Program-made: the position numbers and the translations under genes
DNA from: Eutypella sp. D-1
Lineage: Eukaryota > Ascomycota > Sordariomycetes > Xylariales > Diatrypaceae
Assembly (NCBI GenBank): GCA_023313575.1
Contig: JAJTTP010000020.1
Span: forward strand, 620,001 to 684,000
DNA length: 64,000 bases
Reading direction: 5' to 3'
In this document: in pieces, positions 1-12,039 of the stretch
Numbering within the stretch: position 1 is the first letter of the stretch
Layout: each line of letters opens with the position of its first letter
The notes under the pieces: generated by a model
The model's input: only the letters and a program-made list of their open reading frames with translations
Told to the model about the DNA's origin: nothing
Database searches by the model: none

Positions 1-1676
1 TACATACCACTCTAACCCAAATCGAGACCCATTTCTTCCGGATTTCTTCTTATCTCCCTTACGTGCACATTTCAAGGCAACTTTGGCACTTTGGGCAACT
101 CATACAAGGTTTCCACTATTCCATACTAGGATATGTAAGTACTTTCGTACTTTGAGTCTAAACCCGTTTTAATCAGTCTTGTTCAGTTCTCTGATGACAA
201 TCCTGGACAATCCTGACCCTGACTCCCGAATTCCTTTACTTCCTCCACTTTCTTCCTAGGTTTAAACTACTCTAAACTACTACTAACCTTGGAAGTTAGA
301 GTTACTATTATAGTCATTAACTCATTAATTCACTTACGCTCTCTCTCTCCTCCCTCTCTTGTACATGGACTAGACGCAGGCTACTACGTATTAACTATCT
401 CGCTCTCTCTATCTCACTCACTCACTTACACTCACACTCGCTCTCTCTCTCTCTCTCTCTCCCCCATATCCAGATATCTATCTATCTCATACTTAACCAC
501 ACTCACTCACTCCCCTAACCTATTAGGTAACCCCCTCCCCGGGCTAACCTTAACCCCTGTAAACCTTTTCAAGGTTAAGTTCCTATTCAAACCTTCACTT
601 CACATACAATCCCTCCCCTTCGTGAGGCTTTACCATTACCATTCTCCCCCGGTCTCCCGGCTTCTTTTTCCCCATTCTCCTCGTTCCCATTTTGCCATAC
701 TCCATTTTCCCATCTTCCCCATTTCTTCCATTTTTTGTAATAATCCAGGTTTCTTGTAATTGTCGTAAAACAAATTCAATTAATCATTTCGACTTCCCTT
801 CTATCTACGTATTAACGGCCCCCCCTTTTTTACGACTTCACCCACGATTAAGACCAAGACCACGACCACGACCGCAAGCCGTAAACCACAACCACCGTAA
901 CCTGGCTACTTACTATAAATACGGTAGAATTTAACATGTCTCACCAATAATCACCTCATTCGCCGCTGTCGGTGCTAAGTTGCTTTTTCTCTTCGAGCTC
1001 TTAAAACCAGCAAGAGATAAAAGCCATATCCACACCAAGCCACGACCCTGTCTTTTGGTCTTGAGTGTGTCACTCCACCACCACCACCACCACCACCACC
1101 ACACAGGGAGGGAGGGGTCTCAAACAAGTCCCACGGGATTCCCATCGTTGTTATCACCCGCCACGACTCGGACCGGCTACGCCATTACGGCATTTCACTA
1201 CATTTGTGTGCACCCCGGGTAGTGTAGCACCGTGACCTACCTGCCCTGTATCACACAGAAACAGATGAGCCGAGCCTCGTGATTCGACCCTACATCCACC
1301 ACCTACTGCTGCTCTGCATTTCGCTCACTCTCTTGATCTCGATACCATTTCGCCTTACTACCTTCGACGACGACGTATCCTAATCTAAAGACTTCAACCT
1401 TACCTTCTTGTTGCATATTCCCCCTACTGACTGACTTGCTCTGCGGCTTTTCTCGGACCTCACGGTCCACCAACCGTCAAGCTGGATTCGTGAGTGTCCT
1501 GTTGTCCTGTTTTGTCTTGCCCGTCCTAAGCCACATGAGACATTCCATCGCGTGTCGCTTCATATTTACTTCCCTCCCCCCTTTACTCATAATTTATTCG
1601 ACGACCTCCGTTTCCTCCGTTACCTCCCTCCGCTACCTCCCCTCCTCTCTGCGCATAGTCATACTCTATCGCTAAC
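1..1676. other. Non-coding region upstream of SEC2
   Basis: No gene is recognised here. The stretch is pyrimidine-rich on the + strand, with a (CT)10 run at 441-460 and a (CCA)9 run at 1075-1101; these explain the low-complexity Ser/Leu, His and Gly open frames. The right end is probably the promoter and 5' leader of SEC2. It holds an ATG-initiated frame of 46 codons (1535-1675) that stops one base before the SEC2 ATG, and a good intron donor (GTGAGT) at 1490. Confidence 0.6.
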
Positions 1677-3833
1677 ATGACCGGCTTTAGCTTCATTCAC
1701 GTTGCTGCCTGGTCGCAGCACCGGAATCCAAGTCCATCACCACGGCCTACTTTTGGCCATTTACGCTCACTCTCGAGCATCTCCCCGTCGGCCATTTCCA
1801 ATCGGTCGAAATCCCCCGCCAAGTCCCACTCATCCACCAATGCCGCTGATGTGGCCATGTCGCTGGACCCCTCTAGCCTAAGTGCGCCCCGCTTGCACAA
1901 GCGTATGCCTTCCTCACAGTCTCTATTGAGCGACCAAGACCATAGTACTATACCAGACCCACGATTACGGCCCCCGAGTAGAAACGATGGCACCGAGGAC
2001 ACCCCGCACACTCAGCACACTCAGCACCCAGACCTAGACCACGAGGTCGCAACCCTCAGCACGAAGTTAATCAACGCCCTGAACCATCAGACCACTCTCG
2101 ACGATACTCTTTCCGCGGCGAGACAGGAGCTGGAGGCGTCGCACGCGCGAATCAGGGATTTGGAACAGGTCGTCGCACAGCAGCAGGAAACGTTGTCAGG
2201 CGATGTCTGGGTCAAGCGCTCTAGCGTTGAGGAGGAGAAGAATAAGCTTCTCAAACGCCTCATCGATGAGAAGAGACAACGCGCCGAGGTGGAAAAGGGC
2301 AAGCGGAAGATCGAACAGGAGTTAGAGACGTTGACGGTATCGCTCTTCGAAGAGGCGAACAGGATGGTCATAACTGCTAAGGAGGACGCCAAGAAGGAAT
2401 CGGAAGCGCTGCGTCGCAAGAACGAACTGCTGAAGGCCCAGTTGGCCGACACGGAGGGGTTGTTAAGGTCCCAGCAAGAGCAGCTGACCGAGCTCAAGCA
2501 TGTGATGGAACAGATGACGGTCGAGCGGGACTCCCACATTGGCACCGCGCCCTCGTCACCGGGATTCAGCAAGTTCGAATCCAAAGACGATGACGTTCGC
2601 ACGTGCGACGAAACCTCTCACTATAGCCACGGAGAACCCCTTTCGCCGACGCACCCGACAAGCTTCACGCATCTTTTGCACCCCGTCCTCCGGACAGACA
2701 TCGCCTCCTATGACGACTTCATGGCACTCGTGAAGACCTCGAAGAAGCAGTCCCCCAGCCGGGTCTCCTCGGGCTCCTATAGTGGCCTCAACCCTCTTGC
2801 TGGATTCACCGGAAGCGGGTCCGGTTCAGCCCCGTCTAACGCATCCACCGCATCGATCTCGACAGCCGCAACACCCGCGTCATCGAATAACGTGTCCCCA
2901 CAGACCCCGAACACACCTAACTCGGCCCTTAGTGCCGGGTCGGCTGCGCTCCCGCCATTAAAGGACTCCAAATTTTACAAAAGGGTCTTGGCTGAGGATA
3001 TCGAGCCAACACTACGACTCGACACGGCACCGGGCTTGTCATGGCTTGCCCGCCGGTCCGTACTCAGCGCGATGTCGGAGGGCACCCTGGTAGTAGAACC
3101 GGTGCCCACGAACAGCCCATTCGCATCCATCAGCAAACCCCAGTTTTACGCGTGCTCGCTTTGCGGTGAGATGCGAAAGGACAAGGAGCACCTACGCAAC
3201 CACCGATTCCGCACGAGCGAATCCGACTCCGCCCAGCGGTACCCGCTCTGCAAATACTGCCTCGGCCGCGTGCGATCAACGTGCGACTTCCTGGGATTCC
3301 TCCGCATGGTCAAGGATGGCCACTGGCGCGCCGAGGACGCCGACGCGGAGCGAGCTGCCTGGGAGGAGAGCGTGAAGCTCAGAGAGCAGATGTTCTGGAG
3401 CCGCATAGGAGGCGGCGTCGTCCCCGCACACGCGAACCCACCCCCGGTCGAAAAAAGCGTCCGGAATAGTCACGAGACGAGCAGGCCTTCGGCAGAGGAC
3501 GGGGCCGCGGAGGAGGAGGTCGCGGTCGAGTCCGCGGTTGCGTCCGTAGTCGCGTCTCGCAGACCCTCTGTAGCCTCTACGGATGGAGCGTTGCCCGAAC
3601 CCCCAAGAACACCTCAGATACCCGAACCCCCAAGGACACCTCAGATACGAGCGGCGATGGCAGAAGAGCCCGAGGCGGACGTAGACGTCAGTCCATCATC
3701 ATCCTCGCAGGCACCCCCCAAAATACGCCACAAGACGAGCTACTCGGTTCAGTCTCTAGACCCGCCTAAGGTCCGGTCGGAGAAGGACTGGTCGAGTAGA
3801 CTTTCTCTTTCGATTCCCGGGTCATTCTTCTAA
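1677..3833 (+). CDS. SEC2: Rab guanine nucleotide exchange factor Sec2
   Basis: A 718-residue protein read without introns. Residues about 119-285 form a long coiled coil holding the Sec2/Rabin8 signature LETLTVSLFEEANRMV (216-231), the segment that in this family binds and opens Sec4/Rab8-type GTPases. By family knowledge it activates the exocytic Rab on secretory vesicles and drives polarised, hyphal-tip secretion. The middle (about 285-430) is Ser/Thr/Pro-rich and probably disordered. A second conserved block (about 430-580) has two CxxC pairs (C493/C496 and C525/C528) that look able to bind zinc. The tail is low complexity, with a duplicated nonapeptide PEPPRTPQI. The start is uncertain: the ATG at 1677 lies in a CTAAC...TTTAG context that resembles an intron 3' end, so the true N-terminus may be an upstream exon, or Met61 at 1857. 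The gene converges with KAP95. Confidence 0.88.
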   Translation: MTGFSFIHVAAWSQHRNPSPSPRPTFGHLRSLSSISPSAISNRSKSPAKSHSSTNAADVAMSLDPSSLSAPRLHKRMPSSQSLLSDQDHSTIPDPRLRPPSRNDGTEDTPHTQHTQHPDLDHEVATLSTKLINALNHQTTLDDTLSAARQELEASHARIRDLEQVVAQQQETLSGDVWVKRSSVEEEKNKLLKRLIDEKRQRAEVEKGKRKIEQELETLTVSLFEEANRMVITAKEDAKKESEALRRKNELLKAQLADTEGLLRSQQEQLTELKHVMEQMTVERDSHIGTAPSSPGFSKFESKDDDVRTCDETSHYSHGEPLSPTHPTSFTHLLHPVLRTDIASYDDFMALVKTSKKQSPSRVSSGSYSGLNPLAGFTGSGSGSAPSNASTASISTAATPASSNNVSPQTPNTPNSALSAGSAALPPLKDSKFYKRVLAEDIEPTLRLDTAPGLSWLARRSVLSAMSEGTLVVEPVPTNSPFASISKPQFYACSLCGEMRKDKEHLRNHRFRTSESDSAQRYPLCKYCLGRVRSTCDFLGFLRMVKDGHWRAEDADAERAAWEESVKLREQMFWSRIGGGVVPAHANPPPVEKSVRNSHETSRPSAEDGAAEEEVAVESAVASVVASRRPSVASTDGALPEPPRTPQIPEPPRTPQIRAAMAEEPEADVDVSPSSSSQAPPKIRHKTSYSVQSLDPPKVRSEKDWSSRLSLSIPGSFF
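3594..3647 (+). repeat. 27-bp tandem duplication inside SEC2
   Basis: Two adjacent 27-base units (3594-3620 and 3621-3647) differ at one base. Both encode PEPPRTPQI, so the duplication keeps frame and lengthens the disordered tail. Confidence 0.9.
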
Positions 3834-4579
3834 AAAACTTTTTTAAGCCCCGACCAATACGATACCCCCCCCCCCATAATAAACCTTTGTAATAAATGAC
3901 ACCCCCTTTTTTTTCGACAAACTTGATACCCGTTCGCGCACACAAACACGCGGACAGACCCCCCTTTACTCTTATCTATCTTCTCAGCATTCATCTATTC
4001 TTTTTTCCAAGCCTAGCCTCCCTATGCCTATACCTATACCTATACCCACACGTATCTATCATCCGGGCTGCACGCGTGTGTTGCTATGACCCCTTTCTAT
4101 ATTATTATTTTTTTTTCATCGTTTATCATCATGTAGCTGGAGAACACACGCCGTTGCTGTACTGTATTATTAATCGCTCTATAAAAAACCCCCGAGGATA
4201 TGGCTATACATCGCCCCGTCGGGCCATCGGGACCTTTTAGAGGATGGAAAGGAAGGAGGGCAGGAAGGGAAGGGAAGAGGCCGCTAAGAAAAACAAAAGC
4301 GAGACGGCGATCTTTCCGAAGTCTGTCCTCCCGGAGAGGAGAGGGAAAGCCAAGACGGGGGGACAGGTCGGGACGGCACGGGACTTGTAGAAGAGGGAGG
4401 AGGAGCGGCGGGCGTTTTTTTTAAGTGGGCATCGACATAAAACTTTTTTTTTTGTGTCAAGCGGGCAAGGAAGGGAAAGGAAAGGAAAGTGGAACCTTGT
4501 ATTATTTTATTTTTATCTTTTTTACCTATCTCGGGAAGCATTGATATGGGCCGGGGCGAGCCGGGAATGGGTACGGTAT

Positions 4580-4620
4580 GGCACGGCACGGCACGGCACG
4601 GCATGGACATGGACATGGAC
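4580..4620 (+). repeat. Adjacent microsatellites (GGCAC)4 and (ATGGAC)3
   Basis: Four GGCAC units at 4580-4599 are followed by three ATGGAC units at 4603-4620. Read directly; no coding role seen. Confidence 0.9.
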
Positions 4621-5336
4621 AACCGGGGGGCATCGGAGTACGGGCAAATTTTTAAGGTCGGCCTGGGAGTTTCACCCTTGGTGAAGGAGGGAGTAGGAAG
4701 GAGTAAGGGGGCTTTTTTTATAAACAGCAGCCTCCCCAGCCAGCGGTATCTTTTTTTTATAACATACACGTGTGTACATATATGCACACACATAACGCGA
4801 CGCATTTTTTTTCTTTCTTTTTTTGAGTTTTATTAGATATGCATTGCGTGCCTCTACCGCTGTCGCTGCCGCCGCCGCTGCTGTAACGTCTTGTCTTGTC
4901 TTTGTCCTGTATACATATATATACACACTACACTATACTATACTATACGCAGCAGCATATACGCAGCAGCAGCACACACACGCGCACTTTGGACTGGACT
5001 GGACTGGAATAGAAAGACTTCTTTGTTGGTTCTAAAGTAATGAATACAGCAGCATGCATACTGATCTTGCCCCCCCCCCTCCCAAAAAGAATTTGTGTTT
5101 GTGTTTGTGTTTTATCGTAGAACTATTTAAAAGGCACGGACGGATGGGTAGGTATGGACTCAGGAGCTAATCTAAGCCGGCGGAGCTTAGGTTCCTCCTC
5201 ATTCTTACGGCCCCCGGGCCGGGGGCGGAGCGGAAAAAGGGGGGGGGGGGGTTGGTGATGGCGGCACGTTTTGGGTATTGGGTATAAGGGATAAGGGATG
5301 AGGATAGGGCGGCATCAGGGTCGTTGGGGGCGGGAT

Positions 5337-5354
5337 ACACACACACACACACAC
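5337..5354 (+). repeat. (AC)9 microsatellite
   Basis: Nine perfect AC units in the SEC2/KAP95 spacer. Confidence 0.9.
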
Positions 5355-5493
5355 GGGTATACCAGCCGGTTCGGGCGTTATAGCAGGAGTGCGAGAGTGC
5401 GAAAAAGGCTGGGCCGGGGGTGGAGGGGGATAACATAAGATAGGATGGGGCAAGACGGGGTAAGGGCAAACTAGATACTTACAACAGGCCAAG

Positions 5494-5518
5494 TTTGCTT
5501 TGCTTTGCTTTGCTTTGC
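5494..5518 (+). repeat. (TTTGC)5 microsatellite
   Basis: Five perfect pentamer units in the SEC2/KAP95 spacer. Confidence 0.9.
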
Positions 5519-6704
5519 TTTATGTGTGTGGTAGGCTTTTCGCTTCTGCTGTCTTTAGGCACATACATGACCCGGGGAGGGGGGTTGCCTTTCTTTAACT
5601 CCCCCCAGGGTCATGCCTCGTGCCCCATCTTTCATCCCCCCTATCATTGCGTCACTTCACACACATCACATGGAAGTGATAAGAGAGCGATGATGGGGGT
5701 GCTAGAAAGGGATGCATGAACGAAGAGAGAAAAGGGAGAGAAGTCTGGGGGCCGTGTATACATAACGTACGCAGTCGCAGCCGCAGCCGCAGCCGTAGCT
5801 GTGGTGGTGTAGTACCTAGACCTCATCCGGGTTCACTATAATCCAACATGCAGTCAGTAACTCTTACACAACTCTTGGAACTTGACTTATTCGTCGCTCC
5901 TTGCTCAGATTTACCCTCCCCGCCGTCCCCTTCTTCTGTTAATTTTACGGTACCAGGACCGGGGGCGTACGAAAGTAGTGTGTCTAAGTGGTCAGGGAAA
6001 GGGCACATGCACGCTTACGTATTTAAAAGGGTGACGGACACCAACGAGTCCTTCTTTTCCTTTGGCTGGTTTTTTTTCCCGGCTCTTCTAGTTACCGAGA
6101 CCTGTGTTTTACTAAAGGTTATAGGTATAGAGGAGAGGAGAGGAGGGGAAGGGGGAAAAGGCTTCGCTAGGAGCATGGAGATAGAGAAGATAAAATAGAT
6201 TTTTCTTTTTAACAGGTAAATGTAATATGGCTCTTGCGTCTTGCTATTTCTTGTTGATATGGTACATACCTACATACCTATTCACCTACATGATGTATAC
6301 ATAACGGATATATGTTTGTGTGTATATGTGTGTATGTGTGTGTGTTAATATTTACTATATACATAAAATAAGCAAAGAAAAAAGATCGTATAGGTAGGCA
6401 GAAGGGGCAGGGCTCATATATATACCATACCATCATCTATGTACCCGGTGGCTCCTCGCTATCACGCCGCATATAGCAAGACTATACCTTTCCTGCCCGA
6501 TCCCATCCCATCCCATCGTATTATATGCGATTATTTCTAGAATTATCTATCCTGGCTACACTTTCTTCTTACCATTCTATACACACTCACAACGAACACA
6601 CACACACACGAGACTATAACTATATCACTTCACATGCCCACGAAACATACGTCTACTAGGCTCCTATCTTGGAATAACGGGGTTCTTTATTCTGCTAACT
6701 AGAT

Positions 6705-6736
<32 letters not shown>

Positions 6737-6781
6737 CGTCATTGTTGATGTTCTGTTGCTACCACCACCACCACCACCACC
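6705..6781 (+). repeat. Compound microsatellite (AGC)8 ... (ACC)7
   Basis: Eight AGC units at 6705-6728 and seven ACC units at 6761-6781. They produce poly-His and poly-Val shadow frames that are not genes. Confidence 0.9.
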
Positions 6782-7680
6782 ACTACCACCGGGGAGGGGG
6801 AGGGTCCAGACGTGTCAGGCCAGGATGGATGGATAGGGTCTTTCTTTCTCTCCGCCTCCGACACATTTCCTATCCACATGCCCATCCAGAAGGGGTTTGT
6901 TTGGAATGTTGTGTCTGGGGGACTGGAGAGGACGACGCGAAACAAGTTCCCTCCCTTCCCCTCACTTGCGGTGTCGTACCCGTCCATCAGCCTGGTTTTC
7001 GGTCGCTGTCTGGGGGGTTCGGCTTTGCTGGAGGGTTGTCTGCCAGCGCCTTCCGCCTGACAACACGCCAGGCTTTCCCCTCTCTCAAGACAAAACCAAA
7101 ATAGGCCCAAGGTAACGGCTCCGCTTTCCCATCCAAGGTCTGTTCACTTGAATCAGACAGGGGAATAAACCGGGACGTGTTCGTGAGCTTCCCGTGCTCT
7201 CTCATCATCTTGCATCATCCGCTCTGTACCATCTCTCTTTTTACATGACTTCATAACCCAGCCTAGGCATCGGGCGTTACATGACGTAATCTTCTCTAAG
7301 GGGGGAGGGGGGGGGGGGTGCTGGGGCTAGCATATCTTCGTGAACGACCTTGTAAGTCAAAGCCGAGTGAAAGTCACCCGGGAAGGGTGGAAGCTAGGGG
7401 TGTTCGTGATTCTTGGGTAGGGTGTTGTGTTGCGAGGGGCTGGTGATGTTATGAGATAGATTGGATTAGGGCAGTGTATAAGGGTTCTATATACATGGGT
7501 TCTAGTTGGTGATGGGGACAACAAGTGACTGCAGGGGTAAGGACGGTGCTGAGAACTCTTCCGACATCAGAGCAAGGCTATGTCGCAGACGAGGCTTGCT
7601 CGTCGGGAGGGTTGGTGCTTTGTAACGCGGTAACGATGGCGAATCATGGGCTGGGGATAGAGAGCTGCCGCATCGTCGAC

Positions 7681-10600
7681 TCAGGTCTGTTGCATAACGG
7701 CTTGCCCACCGCCGATCTGCCGCTTAACCTGCTCGCGGGCCCACCGGGCCGTCTCGATGGTACGGGACTGGAATTCCCTGTTCGTCTTCGTCTCCTTAAT
7801 CATGGCATTCAGCCAGTCGGATCGGAAAGCATCTGAAAGTTCGCCATTGGGAAACGCGTCGGCGAGGTCACTATGTCAGTCAGCGAGTGTAACGTTAGTA
7901 TTGGGCAGGAGAGGATATCTTACCCAATAACACCCATAGTGGATCGCATGAGTGGCTCGCTGCGGTTTATATCGTTGGCGATGAGGTTCAGGATGTGGAA
8001 GATCGACTGGACATAAGGCTCGAGCATGGGGGCTACATATCGTTAGCGCCGTAAATACATAGGTGGCCGGGATAAATATTTTTACCTTTTCCGCTGAACT
8101 TCATGGCACCGATAATACCACTCCACGCGTCCATTATACCTTCGCGGAGTGAAATAACGTAGTCGTACATCTCGTAAGAGCCTTCAGGCGAGGCTGTGAC
8201 ATTAGCGGCCTGCTGCAGAACCTGGGCCACGACGGACAGATATGTCTCGAAATGGCCACCGATGGCGTTGGCAATATCGCCGAAGCATTGGAGGATCGCC
8301 GGCTTGAATTGGGTCGAAAGGGTCGTGCTCTATAAATATGAACATTAGTCAGGTGATAAAGATACATGGGGACCACGAGGGATAAGTAGGGATCGGCATA
8401 CCCTAAGATTATTGAGGAGGTAGTTCATGAAGTTGTCGCAATAAGGCTGACTTCGTTCACCCATGGAGCGTGTGATGTCGCTGACCAGGCCAATAGCCAT
8501 GGAGCAGAGGCCCGGCTCTTCCTGGTTTGCAAGGGCATTGAACAAGAAGGGCGTGAAGGCCTCCATATACTTGGCGAAGTCCTCCTCTATCGCGTTCGCC
8601 AGACCGCTAATCGTGGCAAACACGGCTTCGGGGACACTTGACTTGCCGCCTACGGTGCTCAGGATCTGAAGAGCGACCTGCATGATACGGTCACCCTGCG
8701 GTGCGATCTCCTTATCCAATCGTTGGATGATGGCCTGCAGCACGGTGTTCAGACTCGTCTGCATCTCCTCGAGCGCGATCTTGTCCTCTATGCTGACCAC
8801 CTGGGTCTGCATGGGGATGGTCTCTTCCAGCCGCTTGATGATGACGTTCGACAGTTCTCCAACCGCGGGGAAGCTGTCCTGCGCGGCGTGCTGCACGAAA
8901 GAGCTAAGCACCTCATAGGCCGTGGTGCGGACAGAGGTCTCAGTGCCAGGCTGAGAAGTCACAGCAAGAAGGGTCTGCACGCTGTTGTTGAAGTGAGGAG
9001 TTATCGGGTTCGTGGTGGCATCGAAGTCACCGGAGAAACGCTCGGCGAGGTTCATCAGGGCCCAGCAGCAAGAGGCGGCCATCTTGATATCGTGGACACC
9101 GGCGAACAGCGACCGAATGAGCGGGTCGAGGTGAGTGGTTGGGTCAATGGCCTCCGAGCAGGCGTCGGTAATACGGCCCAGGGCGTAGGCGGTCGAGTCC
9201 TTCACGAAGGTAGAGCTATCCTCCATCATGGTGATGAGGATGGGCAGGGCTTGCTTCACTATGGGTTCCAGGACCTTCTCATCCGGACCCTCCATGATAG
9301 CACCGAAAGCAGCTACGGCGGCTTCCCGGTAGTGCCAGTCCTCAGAACGTAGGTGTTGTTCGACAAACTGGATCACGGGAGGGATGATGTTGGGTCCAAC
9401 AGCCTGCGCGTACAGCTGGAGACACTGGTATGACGCGCGGGACAAGTTGTACTCGTCATCCGTAGCATCCTCATCCTGCTTCGTGAGTAGTACTAGGAGG
9501 GTGGGTACGACTTCATTCGTCGCAACCCGCGCAAAGTTATAGAACGGCCGCATCTGGTCCGAGCTGTCGACCTATAATCATAGCAGATAGGTCAGTATAT
9601 CACAGTCACATTCGCCACCATCGTTCGTAATACGGATATCAAGTTCACCCACCTGAGCATTGTCCTCCTCGATATTGATCTCCTCTTCGCAGACGGTACT
9701 CCAAAATTCGACGGCGAGCTTCGCAACATCTTCGTCCTCGTTCTTCATGCCCAAGATGGTGAGGCCGAAAAGAGCCTTCTCCATATAAAAGCGCATGTTC
9801 TCGTAGTAGAGGGCCATGATACGGTTAAGACAGCCAAAAGCGCCCTGTTGTATGCGGGAATCCTCGGCTTGGGTAGCCTCACATACGACCTGCATGATGT
9901 AGTTCCTTTCGCCTTCGTGCTTGAAGTTGTTGCCAACGAACTCAAGAGAATCGCCGAGAGCGGTGATGGCGGAGAGGCGGACCTCAAGGTTAGTCTCTTC
10001 CTTCCTCGCGCCTTGGACGACAGCGGTGAGGATGGCATTGGAATGAGTGACAAGGGCAGCCCGCAGTTCGGGATCTTGACTCTCGCAGATGAAACCAATA
10101 CAGGTCAGGGAAGCCTGCTTTTGATGTGGCGCACCATTGCTGACGTTTTGGACCAGTGTTGACATCAAGTCATCCCATTGGTTTCTCGGGAGCTCGATAG
10201 AGGCGATAGAAGCGATGACCTGAGCAGCGGCCTGGCCGGCCTGGGCATTGCTGGAAGCAAGAGTTTGTAGGGCGAGAGTCTTGACACGGGTCTTGGTCTC
10301 TTGGTCGGTTTGTTGCAGCCATTTTGCCTGGAGCTCCTGCTGACGGGTGAATTCACGAGCGGAAAAGGCGTTCTTCAGTGCTAAACCGGCAGCAACTCGA
10401 ATATTGGCCTCGCTGTTCTCGTCTGCTAATGCCTGTACTAGGGTGGCTAGATATAGAGGCTAATAGTGACAAAGTCATAGGTTAGCTGATGATCGGGATC
10501 GCGGACTAGTATTACGGCCATTTTATGACAATTCATCGTAGAGAATTTGATCAGCTGGAGGGATGGAGGGGGAGTAGGCAACCTACAAAGTTGTTCTCGG

Positions 10601-10966
10601 CAGCCTGGATGAGTTGCTGTTCGGCACCATTTCGAGTCGTGGCATCTAAGGGGGGGGGAGGGGGAGAGAGAGTTAGAAGGTCAGCAAGAAGAGAGAATAC
10701 GGTATTAAAAGGGAAAAATAGAAATAAAATTAAAAGAATATAGGAGATGCTGGAAATGCTGGAGAGATTGCGCGGGGTGTGGATGAATGCGGGTGCGGGT
10801 GCCTGTGCGCAAGGCCGTGACTTTCAGGAATATCACCAGGGCCCCGGCCACACACATCTCCACGTAGATCGATCACATTTTCCAATTAAAACATGAGGTG
10901 GGGGATGAGCTTACCTGGTGACAGCGAGTTGCTGAGAACGGCGTTGATGTCGGCGTTGTCAGCCAT
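7681..10966 (-). CDS. KAP95: Importin beta-1 subunit (karyopherin Kap95)
   Basis: Seven exons read on the minus strand: 10966-10915, 10645-10587, 10459-9653, 9571-8402, 8329-8086, 8032-7924 and 7870-7681. All junctions are GT-AG and keep frame, giving 876 residues, the normal importin-beta length. The protein begins MADNADINAVLSNSL, followed by an importin-N region (about 20-100, AEQQLIQAAENNFPLYL) and then HEAT repeats to the end. An acidic stretch KQDEDATDDEYN (337-348) matches the acidic loop that lies against Ran and cargo in the family. By family knowledge it carries importin-alpha/cLNS cargo through nuclear pores and is released by Ran-GTP. Intron 2, counted in transcript sense, ends near a poly-C tract beside the acceptor at 10646. 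Nothing in the reading frame is broken. Confidence 0.96.
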
Positions 10967-11346
10967 ATTGTCCGTCTGTCGTTGTCGACCAGCTTGTTTC
11001 CCACGAAAAGAAGAAGGATGAAGGATGAAGGATTGAAGAGAAGAAGGGGTGGGAATGTGGGAATTAATCCGGGTGAAAGCGGCTGGCAGTAGTGAAATTA
11101 ATCGGAGTATTTCCTTTAAAAACGTAAAGTGGTTGTTATTTGTTGAAGTTTGTGAGTTTGTGATAAGTGACGACGACGAGAATGGTGATGATGTATGTCG
11201 TGGTAGTGTTAGTAGACTTTTAGTAGTTGTTGTCCCAGAAGGGGGGGGTGGAGGGGGGTAGTAGTTGTGTTGTTGTTTTTATTCAATGCGGTAATGCGGT
11301 AGTACTGTAAAAAACTTAGTTGGTAACTACTACTAGGTTTTAGGTA

Positions 11347-11362
11347 GGTACCTAAGTAGGTA
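11347..11362 (+). repeat. TACCTA/TAGGTA inverted motif, copy 1
   Basis: GGTACCTAAGTAGGTA, identical over 16 bases to 12024-12039. The core TACCTAAGTAGGTA is an interrupted palindrome. Confidence 0.75.
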
Positions 11363-12023
11363 AGTAGGTAGAGAGGTAGTTGCTCTCCAGGGCTGCTGGT
11401 AGCTTACTTTGGTGGCTTTTTGCCTGGCTGGAAGTCCTCAGGAACAACCTGCCGAATAAAAAAGAAAATTTAGAATAAAATAAACCCAAAAATTGGATCC
11501 ACGTCAGGAGGGTCCTTGGGATTTAATGAGAGGACGAAATTGAGAGCTTTGGAAGAACTATTAATTCTTGAACCCGCCTGCACTATACCTAGTTAATGGA
11601 GGAAGAAGAAGATGTGTGTGAGAGTGTGTAGTAATAAATAAAGGTTGGCAGAGTCGAGAAAAAGGCAGAAAGAAAGAAGACCGGGACAGCAGCAACCTTG
11701 GAAGTTGTAACTAGTCCAAGTAGTTACTTAGGTAAGTAAGGTTAGGAAGAGGAAAAAATGTTTGGTTGTTCTGTTCCACTTCTGTTCTAGGTTTAGTCCA
11801 GCCCTGGGGTAAAAAAGCAAGCAAGTACTGGGCGTACTTGTATACTCTGGAGGGAGAAAGGTTCAAGATTAATTCTGCACTTAAGGTTCGGCACCTTTCA
11901 TCTGCTTTCCAGGCTGCTATAAATATGTATCATCTATTCGTTACAAAGCTTGTAAGGCACCAGCAGGCAATTATTCACTGGCAACTGACAACGTGAGCTC
12001 CCACCTGCTCAAGCTTTTAGTTG

Positions 12024-12039
12024 GGTACCTAAGTAGGTA
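12024..12039 (+). repeat. TACCTA/TAGGTA inverted motif, copy 2
   Basis: Second exact copy of the 16-mer at 11347-11362. Confidence 0.75.

Larger units (their letters stand above)
3834..7680. other. Convergent intergenic spacer SEC2/KAP95
   Basis: This 3.8-kb spacer lies between two convergent genes. It has no recognisable gene, and its open frames are short and low complexity. It contains poly-C (5070-5079) and poly-G (5239-5251) runs and several microsatellites listed separately. The two ends should carry the 3' UTRs and poly(A) sites of SEC2 and KAP95; no single site can be assigned. Confidence 0.6.
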
